Assembly: GCF_905220565.1 (NCBI RefSeq)
Contig: NC_059421.1
Span: forward strand, 5,723,501-5,787,500
DNA: 64,000 nucleotides
Direction of reading: 5' to 3'
Source: Melitaea cinxia
Lineage: Eukaryota; Arthropoda; Insecta; Lepidoptera; Nymphalidae
This document shows positions 1-9,232 of this stretch, piece by piece (positions within the stretch are counted from its first letter, which is position 1; each line of letters opens with the position of its first letter). Under the pieces are notes generated by a model that was not told the DNA's origin, made no database searches, and saw only the letters and a list, made by a program, of their open reading frames with translations. Position numbers and translations under genes: made by a program.

Positions 1-88
1 CAGAAGACAAATAAAATAGCCATCGATTGAAATAACAGGAGACAGAGCTTATGCTTGGCGTGGGTTGTACGTGACTGGAATATGTTTA

Positions 89-125
89 CCACTAGCTCTG
101 CCCGCTACTTCGGTTGGATTTATTA
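89..125 (-). repeat. Helitron-like 3' end fragment
   Basis: Read on the minus strand this short stretch resembles the GC-richer tail of lepidopteran Helitron-like repeats (compare the end of the copy at 60,044-60,366) and ends in CTAG followed by T. Only the last few tens of bases are recognisable; the rest of 1-170 shows nothing else. Confidence 0.35.
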
Positions 126-179
126 AATAAATTTAAGAAAAGGAGGACCTTTCCTGTATTTTTGTTTTATACGCGATGA

Positions 180-300
180 TTCAGCCTGTAATACCCCACT
201 GCTGGACATAGGCCGCTTTCTCCATGTAGGAGAAAGATCAGAGTTTAATTCAGTACGCTTTTCCAATGTGGGTTAACCCGCAGTGGATCAACAACTACAG
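180..300 (+). repeat. Dispersed repeat family A, partial copy
   Basis: Contains the phrase 'ccccactgctggacataggcc' followed by 'tctccatgtaggagaaagatc'; the same wording recurs at 3,208, 29,645 and 50,735 in this window. Family A copies here are diverged from each other. Class is unknown to me; some copies carry a tRNA-like stretch further downstream. Confidence 0.7.
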
Positions 301-1111
301 GGAAAGAGGTTTATGCCCGGCAGGGGGACATTACAGGCTAAAGCAAAAACAGGTACCAGGTTTTAAGTTGTCAACATACAGACGGACAAATGCCATAAAA
401 ATAATGTTTTAGACTTCTATTACCTCTATGACGATCTTATGTATATTTTTTTAATACATCTTATCTACAGACAAACAGTCAGAATTTTATCATATATAAA
501 TGTATCTTGATGTATTGTTTGGATGCGGTAGTACTGAGTGCATTGGTACAACCTTTTTGCTTGAACAATATAACTCAGGAACGTCTTTCGTGATTTTACA
601 CGTGTCACGTATATTTATCGCTATTACAATTTCCGTTGTTATAAGTTAGTTAGGTTTTATGACCTTTGAATAGTTTAGTTTTAGCAAGTTTCGCAATATT
701 AGTGCTGATATTACTTAAGCTCCGACAATTCTCCTATATGAATAAGAAGGCCTAGACCAAGCTAGGATGATACAGGCCGAACTAATAATGACATTAAATA
801 AATAAATGTGCAACGTAAACAAATCTTAGGCCCTATTAATATAAGCATCAACTGGACGAGATACGACATAGAGGCTAAATTACCTTCGTGGTTTTACTCG
901 CGTTGATTTTTAACTCGAAGCTCATTTATACCTTAAAACTCATAGAAGAGTTTTTCGAAAATGCGCGTTACATTCTGTACTTTCGACGATTATTCTTCAC
1001 ATTTAATGAAAAAAACTTATAATAACATATGTAAACGACACTATTTCGACTTGAACTCGACTTAAAGGTGGATATTACTAGCCATCAAACAAGGTACAAA
1101 CTCAGATAACT
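301..1111. other. Gene-free stretch
   Basis: AT-rich sequence with no open reading frame of note, no convincing exon and no repeat that I can match to others in the window. Confidence 0.5.
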
Positions 1112-1356
1112 GTTTTTGCTAGCAAACGAGAAAAAGAAACCGACTTTAATTACATCGACCGTCGATATTCATTACGTAGGTAGGTAGGAGAAAATAGTCA
1201 AGTAAATACGCATTATTCAAGATAAATCAAAAAGTACTTAAAGCTCCGTCTTTTAATTAATATAATCATCTAAATTGGTCCACCTAGTAAAATTTCCTGA
1301 GTTACACAAAAAATACAGTCGAATTGAGAACAGCTTTTTTTGAAGTCGGTTAAAAC
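1112..1356 (-). repeat. Family C element (AACCGACTTCAA ends), diverged copy
   Basis: Begins with a variant of 'cgtttgctagcaaacgaaaaa..ccgactt' and ends with 'ttgaagtcggtt', the two ends that bound the longer family C copies at 34,836-35,433 and 61,229-61,836. Internal part is diverged and shortened. Confidence 0.6.
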
Positions 1357-2570
1357 CATTTTGTACAAGTACTACAAAACTCGTCAGTATTAGACCCCAA
1401 TAACGCCAGGTGTTGGTTACCGCGTCCTATTCAATCATCTCATCTTAAACATTCAGTAGTTTCTATCGAATAACTTAATTGCCGATTAATGATAAAATTA
1501 AAATGATTTGAATATATAAGTAATCAACTGGCGTCTGCTATCTTGATATGGAATCAAATTTACCATTCATTTTCTATATAATATATATAGATTTATATAA
1601 ATGAATGTTTGTCTGTATGTTCTTTATAGAATCGTAAACTATGCATTTGATCATGTCATCTTTAGCAAAGTATTGTGCATGAGCCCACAAAAGGTTTCTG
1701 AGTTGGTACGAGCAAACTTAGTAACTCAAATCTATAGTTACTTTACAAACTCATCGTCAATCAAAAATATTTTAGTTAACATTGTAGCACATTTTTCGCT
1801 TAGGTATTCACATATATATGTATTTGCTATTTTTGTGACTTTTAAATAAGCAAAGAATAAATTATCCGCCAACCCGCAGTGAACCTCGTGATCGTGATTG
1901 AATATTTTATTTTATTTAGGAAACAAACAGTATAATAAATAATACAAGGAAAAAATCTTATACAGCTGATACAAAAACCAATAAATTTTCCAATAGTAAA
2001 TAATACATCAATGAGCTTATTTTCTGTATTTTTCCTATAACTAAATTTTAAAAATGTAGAAATACCCATTGCTCTAGACAATAACTCCCATTAAAATTTA
2101 CTTTTCGCAATCACAATTAATAAGACACAAGGCTTAACCTTAGATAAAGTTTTTACAAACATTGGCCAGTACAAAAATTAACTTTTAATGGTTTATCAAA
2201 CGTGGCATTTAAAATGATAATAATAATTTTATTTATTTAATACTTGCAGTCCACTTGTTATTAACATTAGTAACTTACAACTATGTTAGTATACTTATAT
2301 TAAAATTAAAAATTTAACAATTTACTTGCTTAACCTTTCTTGCCTCGCCACTACGCCAGTAAAGTGCTTAAAAGTATTTACAATCAAGTTTTACATACAG
2401 TATATATGTACGTAATGTTTATCGTGATTACATACGTTAAGTTTTACATAAACATAATTAGCATTGTACAGAAGATTTCCGTGTGGTAGATTTAGTAGCA
2501 CTAAGAACGCATTTATATAAAAATATGAAGAAACAATAAAAAAATGTATATGAAAAATTTTCATTATTTC
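1357..2570. other. Gene-free stretch
   Basis: AT-rich, with two short open frames (1,601-1,849 plus and 1,842-2,081 minus) that show no recognisable domain and overlap each other on opposite strands; I regard both as chance. A 15-base fragment of the family B repeat is visible near 1,870. Confidence 0.5.
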
Positions 2571-2690
2571 ATCATCATCATCATCATCATTTCAGCATAT
2601 TACAATCCACTGCTAGACATAGGCCTCCCCAAGTTCGCACCAAAAATGCCGCGAACTCACGTGTGTTGCCCATAATACTTTCATGAAGTA
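2571..2690 (-). repeat. (CAT)n microsatellite followed by family B fragment
   Basis: A run of ATC/CAT triplets (about 2,571-2,590) leads into 'cactgctagacataggcctcc' and 'gccgcgaactc..tgtgttgccca', the start of family B (better copies at 27,510-27,834 and 30,560-30,870). Confidence 0.65.
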
Positions 2691-2788
2691 AAAATGTTCG
2701 AAATGATTTGTTGTTTAATTATTAATAATCTATTAATTTAAAATTTAAAAAAAAATTATTTAGAGCAAGCAATGTATACCTACATAAC

Positions 2789-2832
2789 AGAAAGTGTACA
2801 TCCCGTGCTTACGAGGATGATGTACGCTTTCT
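2789..2832. other. Imperfect hairpin upstream of AATAAA
   Basis: The 13 bases at 2,790-2,802 (GAAAGTGTACATC) pair with 2,819-2,831 (GATGTACGCTTTC), one G-T wobble in 13 positions, around a 16-base loop. An AATAAA follows at 2,834-2,839. It could be a remnant of a transposon end or an RNA 3' structure; nothing else identifies it. Confidence 0.45.
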
Positions 2833-3207
2833 AATAAAATATTTCCACATTTAATCTTTTCACGTGTTTAATTTAATGAACATTTTAAACTAATCAGCGT
2901 TACCGCTTCGGTTTTGGTTCCACTTGTTTATAATTAAAAAGTAATACGTCTAAATTACATTTGAATACACCTGCATCTTTATATAACTGTCACTCTCGAA
3001 TAGAACCGGTTTTATCTGGAATAAAGTGGATAATGGAACATTTATAAACGGTGATCATTGGTTAAAAATATTGGTGTTATAGTTTTTGGTATAATTTAGT
3101 TCTAAATTGATACTAGATGATGCTATGACCGATTTTGATATTTGTCTCGTATTTTTGACGTCTTTTCATTCTTTCAGTTTAAACAATAATAATCTTCATT
3201 ATACTAC

Positions 3208-3500
3208 AGTTCAGACAGTCATATCTCACCGCTGGGCATAGGTCTCTTTCTCCATGCAGGAGAAAGATTAAAGCGTAATCCACCATGCTACTCTACTACG
3301 GCTTGGCGAACATATTTCCTACTATGAGTAACCATCGCTATCAACTATTTGTAACAACAACCGGGATCGAAAGCTTAAGGTGCTCTCCGAGGCACGGTGG
3401 AGAGATCAACATGGAAAAAAATGTAAGTAGAAATATACATTCCAAGCGGGAATCGAACCCGCAAACCACCTGTGCAATACTGCACCAGAGCTGTTGTCAT
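3208..3500 (+). repeat. Family A repeat with tRNA-like segment
   Basis: Starts 'cagacagtcatatctcaccg' and continues through the family A phrase, then 'gtgctctccgaggcacggtg', and ends with an antisense tRNA-like T-arm (gggaatcgaacccgc near 3,450). The copy at 29,645-30,085 has the same order of parts, so the tRNA-like segment belongs to the repeat and is not an independent tRNA gene. Confidence 0.65.
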
Positions 3501-3512
3501 TATATTAGCATA

Positions 3513-3768
3513 CTAGCCGACCCGTACCCACTTCGTTGGGCGTTAATTATTTTTGTGATGCAAATACATAGTAAAGTTTTTATCTCGCTCCTATTTCTCT
3601 GATTTGATTGACATTATTTTTAAATAATTTTTTTGTTCAATAACAATAAAATATAGCCTATATCACTACTGAATAGTGTAGCTTTCTGTTAGTGGAAGAA
3701 TTTTCATGATCGGGTCAATATTTGCGAAGATTACCCCCTACAAACAAACAAAGTTAGAAACTTTACCT
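3513..3768 (-). repeat. Helitron-like element, left part, interrupted by errantivirus
   Basis: On the minus strand its 3' end reads ...GGCTAG followed by T, a Helitron-type CTRR end. Its other end continues beyond the errantivirus: 'aaactttacct' at 3,758-3,768 joins 'ctataatattaatat' from 11,162, restoring the usual lepidopteran Helitron-like 5' region. The virus therefore landed inside an older copy. Confidence 0.6.
3765..3768. repeat. Target site duplication, left (ACCT)
   Basis: ACCT directly precedes the 5' LTR and is repeated at 11,158-11,161 directly after the 3' LTR. Four-base duplications are usual for Gypsy/errantivirus integrases. Confidence 0.85.
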
Positions 3769-4036
3769 AATTACGTAGTACTATGATATGGGGATTGTCT
3801 ACGTTGCATTTCATTCTATATTATTTACTGAGTAAAAGTGTCAATGCAGCAACGGCGTAATGTTCTCACGGATTTAGTTCTAATAATTATTTTTTGTAAA
3901 AGCGATCATTCCATATTCCCACATCGAAGTGGAATCATCGTTTATAGGTTTAATTGTTTTAATTAAAATATTAATAAAGTTAGTTTTAAAGTAATTTCGG
4001 TTTTTTTTCGATCTTCTGTCTGTCGCAAACGTAATT
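3769..4036 (+). repeat. 5' LTR, 268 bp
   Basis: Bounded by the 7-bp inverted ends AATTACG and CGTAATT. Identical on reading to 10,890-11,157. Contains AATAAA at 3,973-3,978 followed by a T-rich stretch, the likely R/U5 region. I see no clear TATA box; many errantiviruses use an initiator instead. It should act as the viral promoter. Confidence 0.95.
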
Positions 4037-4058
4037 GGCGCAGTCGGTAGGATATTCG
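4036..4058 (+). promoter_or_regulatory. Primer binding site, tRNA-Ser type
   Basis: TGGCGCAGTCGGTAGGAT begins at the last base of the LTR. It is complementary to the 3' end of insect tRNA-Ser (…ATCCTACCG-C/A-CTGCGCCA), the primer type used by several Drosophila errantiviruses such as 17.6 and 297. The one-base overlap with the LTR is typical of that group. Confidence 0.85.
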
Positions 4059-4207
4059 CGGGAGACTTCAAGACCATATCTCACATCGATAATCGCGTCG
4101 CGAGTCACCCGGGTGGCTATCAAGCACCGTTCCGGATATCCTGAATCTACGGACCTGCTGCAGACCAGAGGAAGAATCCGAAAATCGACTCACGGAGAAA
4201 ACCAGAA

Positions 4208-4222
4208 ATGCTGTATATGTAA
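4208..4222 (+). promoter_or_regulatory. Leader ATG and splice donor (predicted, for env mRNA)
   Basis: A near-consensus donor lies in the untranslated leader: exon would end at 4,218 and the intron start GTAAGT at 4,219. An ATG at 4,208-4,210 lies eleven bases upstream of the cut. In the unspliced genome this ATG runs into TAA after three more codons, so it would only code after splicing. The matching acceptor is proposed at 9,178/9,179. Confidence 0.6.
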
Positions 4223-4406
4223 GTACACTTGAACTATTCTCGTGTTGCTCCTTTAAATCTTAAACTTCAAGATTTATCATCCCAGAGCCTCTAGTTCGCG
4301 GGAGCCTGAATCGCGCCAGGCCCGCAGACAATTAGCAGATAATAATAGAGATATCGTAGAGTTAGATAATTTAGAATTAGAAAGTTTAGAATTAAATAAT
4401 TTAATA

Positions 4407-5603
4407 ATGACGCAATACAACCCAGACGAAATTTTCAAGGCCCTTCGTCTTGTCCCGGAATTTGACGGAAACCCTAACATCCTCACTCGGTTTATTAAAA
4501 TCTGTGACTCCTTAGCTGCACAATACCTTAGCAATACACCCGGTAGCGAGTTTTCAAATCTTTGTTTAATTAATGGTATTCTAAATAAAATAACTGGGAC
4601 CGCTGCATGTACTATTAATTCTAATGGTATACCCGAAAACTGGTTAGGCATAAGAACAGCCCTCATTAATAATTTCTCAGATCAGCGTGATGAAACCGCC
4701 TTATATAATGACCTCTCCATAGCAATTCAAGGCAACCGGACGCCACAAGAGTTTTATAATCATTGCCAAACTTTATTTAGCACCATTATGACTTACGTGA
4801 CTTTACATGAAACTATACCGACCACAATTCAGGCAAAACGAGACCTTTACAAGAAAGTTACGATGCAGGCATATGTACGTGGATTAAAAGAGCCGCTAGG
4901 TTCCCGCATACGATGCATGCGCCCAGACACTATAGAGAAAGCTCTTGAATTCGTTCAAGAGGAGTTGAACGTTATGTATTTACAACAGCGTGACTCCCAA
5001 AAAGTACCTTCAACCCCTAAAGTACCTTCTACATTACCCCCAATGGCTTTTACTCCTGCAAGACCGCATAATACCGCTATACCTAATTGGCCAGCCCCAA
5101 TGAGTCAGCGCCCTACAGGACCCCCACCGCAACCTTTTAAATTCCCTATACCCGGACAACATCAATCACGCATGCCAACTAACACACAAAGAATGTTCGC
5201 TGCACCTCCACCTAATTATAACCCCCGTAGTAACATCTTTAGACTACCACCCCGAAATAATCCACCTCAAGGTCCTCAACCTATGAGTGGTGTTCAACGT
5301 TTCACACCTAAAAATTTACCTTTAAATAATAATCCACAGCCATCGAATTATTTTAAACCGAGGGAAATGAATATCAATGAATGTGCGACATATGACGACT
5401 CGTATTACAGCTATTATCAACCGGAGTACAATTACTATACTGACTATTACAATACTGAGCTTGCCCCCGGATTTTCCTATGACTTTAATAATTTTGATAT
5501 GACTTCTGACGATAATTCCTGTGACTCTCAAAACCAATTAGCCACCGTTGACCAAGACCAGCAGGATTTTCACGAGGTTTCGACATTACAAAAACCAAAA
5601 TAG
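4407..5603 (+). CDS. gag: Gag (structural polyprotein)
   Basis: 398 residues from an ATG preceded by an A-rich leader. It would form the capsid/nucleocapsid of the virus-like particle in the cytoplasm. The middle third (about residues 75-190) has the retrotransposon-Gag pattern: a conserved Trp (ENW), Phe-Ser-Asp-Gln, then 'IQGNRTPQEFYNHC', comparable to the Gag of errantiviruses. The C-terminal half is rich in Pro, Asn and Tyr and has no CCHC zinc knuckle, also a feature of errantivirus Gags. A PPNY motif at residues 268-271 fits a PPxY late-domain. The frame ends with TAG at 5,601-5,603 inside the overlap with pol. Codon use is AT-biased like the rest of the element. No break is visible. 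Confidence 0.9.
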   Translation: MTQYNPDEIFKALRLVPEFDGNPNILTRFIKICDSLAAQYLSNTPGSEFSNLCLINGILNKITGTAACTINSNGIPENWLGIRTALINNFSDQRDETALYNDLSIAIQGNRTPQEFYNHCQTLFSTIMTYVTLHETIPTTIQAKRDLYKKVTMQAYVRGLKEPLGSRIRCMRPDTIEKALEFVQEELNVMYLQQRDSQKVPSTPKVPSTLPPMAFTPARPHNTAIPNWPAPMSQRPTGPPPQPFKFPIPGQHQSRMPTNTQRMFAAPPPNYNPRSNIFRLPPRNNPPQGPQPMSGVQRFTPKNLPLNNNPQPSNYFKPREMNINECATYDDSYYSYYQPEYNYYTDYYNTELAPGFSYDFNNFDMTSDDNSCDSQNQLATVDQDQQDFHEVSTLQKPK

Positions 5604-8600
5604 AGTTAAACCTTCAGACTCAAAGACAACTTCCATATATACAAATAACGAATCCTCCGTTAAAATTTTTAATAGATACCGGTGCTAATCAATCTTTCAT
5701 CAGTCCCGAGGCTGTAGAAAGATACTTCGCGGACTATCCGTTAAATTTCGATCCGTTCGAAGTAACAAACATACACGCGACCACTAGAAATGATTATTCG
5801 ATTACTTTGCCATGTTTCACAGAATTTAATGACGTCAACAGTATCAAGTTATTTGTATATCGTTTTCATGACTACTTTGACGGGCTAATAGGTTTAGATT
5901 TGTTAAGTAATTGGGAAGCTCGCATAGACCTAAAAGAAGGAAAATTATTAACAAGAAATGCGTCAAACCCTATCAAAATGTATAATTCATGTAATGTAAA
6001 TTTATACGAAGACATCATCCCCGCGGGAACTTCTAAAATTGTCCGTGTTCCCGTCAATATTATAGAAGGTGATGCTTTTATTAAAGAACAAGTGCTGTGT
6101 AACTGTATCATCCACGAATGCATTACTTCCGTAAAAAATAATCGTTGCTACTTAGAAATAGAAAATCCGACATCAAATGATATTATATTCTCGCTCGACC
6201 GGCCGGCCCACGCAGATTTATTTAACGCTGAGTGCACGAGTACTCAACAACTAACGACTCGCACACAAGACGTTATTTCGCGCTTACGTACAGACCACCT
6301 AAACCCTGAGGAAAAGGCTAACCTCGTAACTCTTTGTTCCCGTTACTCTGACGTATTTTATATTGATGGTGAAAGATTAACTTTCACAAATAAAATTAAA
6401 CACCGAATTAGAACTACCGACGAAGTACCTGTACATGCCAAAAATTATCGTTATCCATTCGTACACCGACAGGAAGTTAAAACTCAGATAGAAAAAATGT
6501 TAGACCAGGGCATTATACGACCTTCTGAATCCGCCTGGAGCTCACCTATATGGGTTGTACCCAAAAAGGTAGATGCATCCGGAAAACAAAAATGGCGCTT
6601 AGTAGTAGACTTTCGCAAGCTTAACGAAAAAACTTTAGACGATAAATACCCAATTCCCAATATTAATGACGTTCTTGACAAATTAGGAAAGTGTCAATAT
6701 TTTACCACCCTTGACTTAGCAAGTGGATTTTACCAAGTCGAAATGGATCCCCAAGACATATCGAAAACCGCGTTTAATGTTGAGCATGGGCATTTCGAAT
6801 TTCTTCGGATGCCTATGGGATTAAAAAATTCTCCTTCCACGTTTCAACGTGTGATGGATAACGTTCTCAGAGGCCTTCAGAACGAAATTTGCTTAGTATA
6901 TTTAGATGACATTATAGTTTTCAGCACATCCCTTCAGGAACATTTAATAAATTTAGAGAAAGTTTTTCAGAGACTTCGAGAGTCAAATTTTAAAATTCAA
7001 ATGGACAAGTCTGAATTTCTAAAGCTTGAAACAAGTTATCTCGGTCATATTATAAGTAAAGATGGTATAAAGCCTAATCCTGATAAAATTTCCGCTATAA
7101 AAAAATACCCCATTCCCAAAACTCCTAAAGAAATTAAACAATTTCTTGGCCTTCTCGGTTATTACCGAAAATTCATCCCTGACTTCGCACGCGTAACTAA
7201 GCCACTCACTCAATGTCTTAAAAAAGGAAAAAAGATTGTTCATGACACTGATTATGTAAATTGTTTTGAGAAATGTAAAACTTTATTAACAAATGACCCT
7301 ATCCTTCAATACCCTGACTTTACAAAGGAATTTAACTTGACAACTGACGCCTCTAATGTTGCCATTGGAGCCGTTTTATCACAAGGCCCTTTAAACTCTG
7401 ACAAACCCATCTGTTACGCATCTAGAACCTTAAATGAAAGCGAGATGAATTACAGTACAATAGAGAAAGAACTTCTTGCCATAGTCTGGGCTACAAAGTA
7501 TTTCAGACCCTATTTATTCGGACGAAAATTCAAAATTTTTACAGATCATAAACCATTACAATGGTTAATGAACATGAAAGAACCAAATTCCCGACTTACG
7601 CGTTGGCGTCTAAGACTTAGCGAATATGACTTCACTGTAATATATAAAAAAGGAAAATCAAACTCAAATGCAGACGCTCTTTCCCGTATAGAAATCCATA
7701 CAAAAGAAACATTGTCCTTAATAGAGGAAATTGACGAACTTAATTCCTTACTCGGTAACCCATCGGAAACTATTCTTGCCCAAGCTAGCTCTTCTACGGA
7801 AACCGTTCACACAAGTGTAGAGAATCCAATTTTAGAAATCCCAATAACTGACGAACCTCTCAATAAATTTAGCCGACAGATATATTTCAACCTTGTGACT
7901 GACGTTAAGAAAAGGCCCGTAGTTACCAAGCCCTTTGACACTCATACACGTATTAGCATCCAATTATCTGAATCAAATTTGGAAGAAGATGTGATAAATG
8001 CTGTAAAAGAGTATATTAGTCCTAAAATCAAAACTGCCATTTTAATAAATCCTCCTTTAGCTATGTATTCAATTATCCCGATCCTGCAAAGTAAATTCAA
8101 ATGTTCCTCCTTCAATCTTGTTTTAGTTAAAACAGAATTAGAAAATGTTAAGGAATATTTGCGTCAACAAGAAATAATTCGTCATTATCACGATGGTAAA
8201 ACTAATCATCGTGGAATTAATGAATGTTATTTAGCTTTGTCTCATAAGTATTATTGGCCAAAAATGAAAGAACATATAACAAAATTTATTAACGAATGTA
8301 CTATTTGTGGCCAAGCCAAATACGACAGAAACCCACTTAGACCACAGTTCAATGTTGTTCCACCCGCTACCAAACCATTTGAAATAGTTCATATGGATTT
8401 GTTCACAGTTCAAAATGAAAAATACGTAACTTTCATTGATGTTTTCACTAAGTATGGCCAAGCTTACCATCTTCGCGACGGTACAGCTTTAAGTATACTA
8501 CAAGCTTTATTACAATACAGTACTCACCACGGCATACCGGTTACTATAATTACTGACAATGGGACTGAATTTACTAACCAGTTGTTTATGGAATTTACCC

Positions 8601-9232
8601 GACTTCATAAAATTAACCACCATCGAATATTAGCTCATTCACCTAATGACAATGGTAACATAGAAAGATTCCACTCAACCCTTTTAGAACACCTAAGACT
8701 TCTCAAATTAAAACATAAAGACGAGCCAATAGTCAACCTTGTACCTTATGCTATAATAGCGTATAATAGTTCTATTCACAGCTTCACAAGATGTCGCCCC
8801 TTTGACTTATTGACTGGACACTTTGACCCTAGGGATTGCACAGACATAGACATAACGCAACAACTTTTACAACAATATACTCAAGTTCATAGAGACAAAA
8901 TGAATCAGGTATACGACATCATTAATTCCTCGTCACTTTCAAATCGTACTGCGTTAATAGAGAAAAGAAATCAGACTCGCGAACCTGAAAAGGAGTACGC
9001 ACCCCAACAATCAGTATTTATAAAAAACCCCCTTGCTAGTCGACAAAAGACTGCTCCACGATATACACATGACACAGTGTTAGCTGACTTACCCATTCAT
9101 ATTTATACCTCCAAGAAACGTGGCCCCATAGCGAAATCCCGACTGAAACGAGCTCCTAAAACAGCTAATTTGTTACAGGATCCTCCTTCTAACAATCCTC
9201 CCAATGACACAACTTCAGGAGATAAGACTTGA
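5552..9232 (+). CDS. pol: Pol polyprotein (PR-RT-RNase H-IN), via -1 frameshift
   Basis: Open from 5,552 (just after a stop in this frame) to TGA at 9,230-9,232, about 1,226 codons, in the -1 frame relative to gag, which overlaps it by 52 bases; no ATG is needed. Protease: DTG at 5,675-5,683. Reverse transcriptase: about 6,420-7,100 with YLDD at 6,899-6,910. RNase H: first catalytic Asp at 7,346, with the later Glu and Asp (TIEKELLAI, FTDHKPLQWL) following. Integrase: zinc-binding HHCC region about 8,180-8,320 ending CTIC, then catalytic Asp at 8,396, Asp at 8,555 and Glu at 8,663; the last two are separated by 35 residues (DD35E). No chromodomain follows. All catalytic residues I checked are present, so the enzyme set looks functional. 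The end overlaps env by 29 bases. Confidence 0.93.
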   Translation, partial: PRPAGFSRGFDITKTKIELNLQTQRQLPYIQITNPPLKFLIDTGANQSFISPEAVERYFADYPLNFDPFEVTNIHATTRNDYSITLPCFTEFNDVNSIKLFVYRFHDYFDGLIGLDLLSNWEARIDLKEGKLLTRNASNPIKMYNSCNVNLYEDIIPAGTSKIVRVPVNIIEGDAFIKEQVLCNCIIHECITSVKNNRCYLEIENPTSNDIIFSLDRPAHADLFNAECTSTQQLTTRTQDVISRLRTDHLNPEEKANLVTLCSRYSDVFYIDGERLTFTNKIKHRIRTTDEVPVHAKNYRYPFVHRQEVKTQIEKMLDQGIIRPSESAWSSPIWVVPKKVDASGKQKWRLVVDFRKLNEKTLDDKYPIPNINDVLDKLGKCQYFTTLDLASGFYQVEMDPQDISKTAFNVEHGHFEFLRMPMGLKNSPSTFQRVMDNVLRGLQNEICLVYLDDIIVFSTSLQEHLINLEKVFQRLRESNFKIQMDKSEFLKLETSYLGHIISKDGIKPNPDKISAIKKYPIPKTPKEIKQFLGLLGYYRKFIPDFARVTKPLTQCLKKGKKIVHDTDYVNCFEKCKTLLTNDPILQYPDFTKEFNLTTDASNVAIGAVLSQGPLNSDKPICYASRTLNESEMNYSTIEKELLAIVWATKYFRPYLFGRKFKIFTDHKPLQWLMNMKEPNSRLTRWRLRLSEYDFTVIYKKGKSNSNADALSRIEIHTKETLSLIEEIDELNSLLGNPSETILAQASSSTETVHTSVENPILEIPITDEPLNKFSRQIYFNLVTDVKKRPVVTKPFDTHTRISIQLSESNLEEDVINAVKEYISPKIKTAILINPPLAMYSIIPILQSKFKCSSFNLVLVKTELENVKEYLRQQEIIRHYHDGKTNHRGINECYLALSHKYYWPKMKEHITKFINECTICGQAKYDRNPLRPQFNVVPPATKPFEIVHMDLFTVQNEKYVTFIDVFTKYGQAYHLRDGTALSILQALLQYSTHHGIPVTIITDNGTEFTNQLFMEFTRLHKINHHRILAHSPNDNGNIERFHSTLLEHLRLLKLKHKDEPIVNLVPYAIIAYNSSIHSFTRCRPFDLLTGHFDPRDCTDIDITQQLLQQYTQVHRDKMNQVYDIINSSSLSNRTALIEKRNQTREPEKEYAPQQSVFIKNPLASRQKTAPRYTHDTVLADLPIHIYTSKKRGPIAKSRLKRAPKTANLLQDPPSNNPPNDTTSGDKT
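5564..5594 (+). other. Candidate gag-pol slippery sites
   Basis: Inside the only window where both frames are open (5,552-5,603) two stretches could allow a -1 slip: G-GAT-TTT at 5,564-5,570, like the GGATTTA heptamer of mouse mammary tumour virus pro-pol, and A-CAA-AAA at 5,588-5,594, close to the gag stop. Neither is a perfect X-XXY-YYZ heptamer, and I have not folded the downstream RNA. Confidence 0.35.
9178..9203 (+). promoter_or_regulatory. Predicted env splice acceptor and new 5' coding stretch
   Basis: TTTGTTACAG ends at 9,178. If spliced to the donor after 4,218, the codon split by the junction is completed by 9,179 and the frame then runs directly into the env ATG at 9,204. The 24 bases 9,180-9,203 encode mainly Ile and Leu in that frame. 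In pol the same bases are read in another frame. Confidence 0.55.

Noticed and set aside
3440..3495. Separate minus-strand tRNA gene
   Set aside because: Only the T arm is recognisable, and the same segment occurs inside another family A copy at 30,010, so it is part of the repeat.
4035..4232. 65-codon open frame just after the 5' LTR
   Set aside because: It spans the primer binding site and leader, begins with an ATT-type start, and has no resemblance to a viral protein; it is leader RNA.
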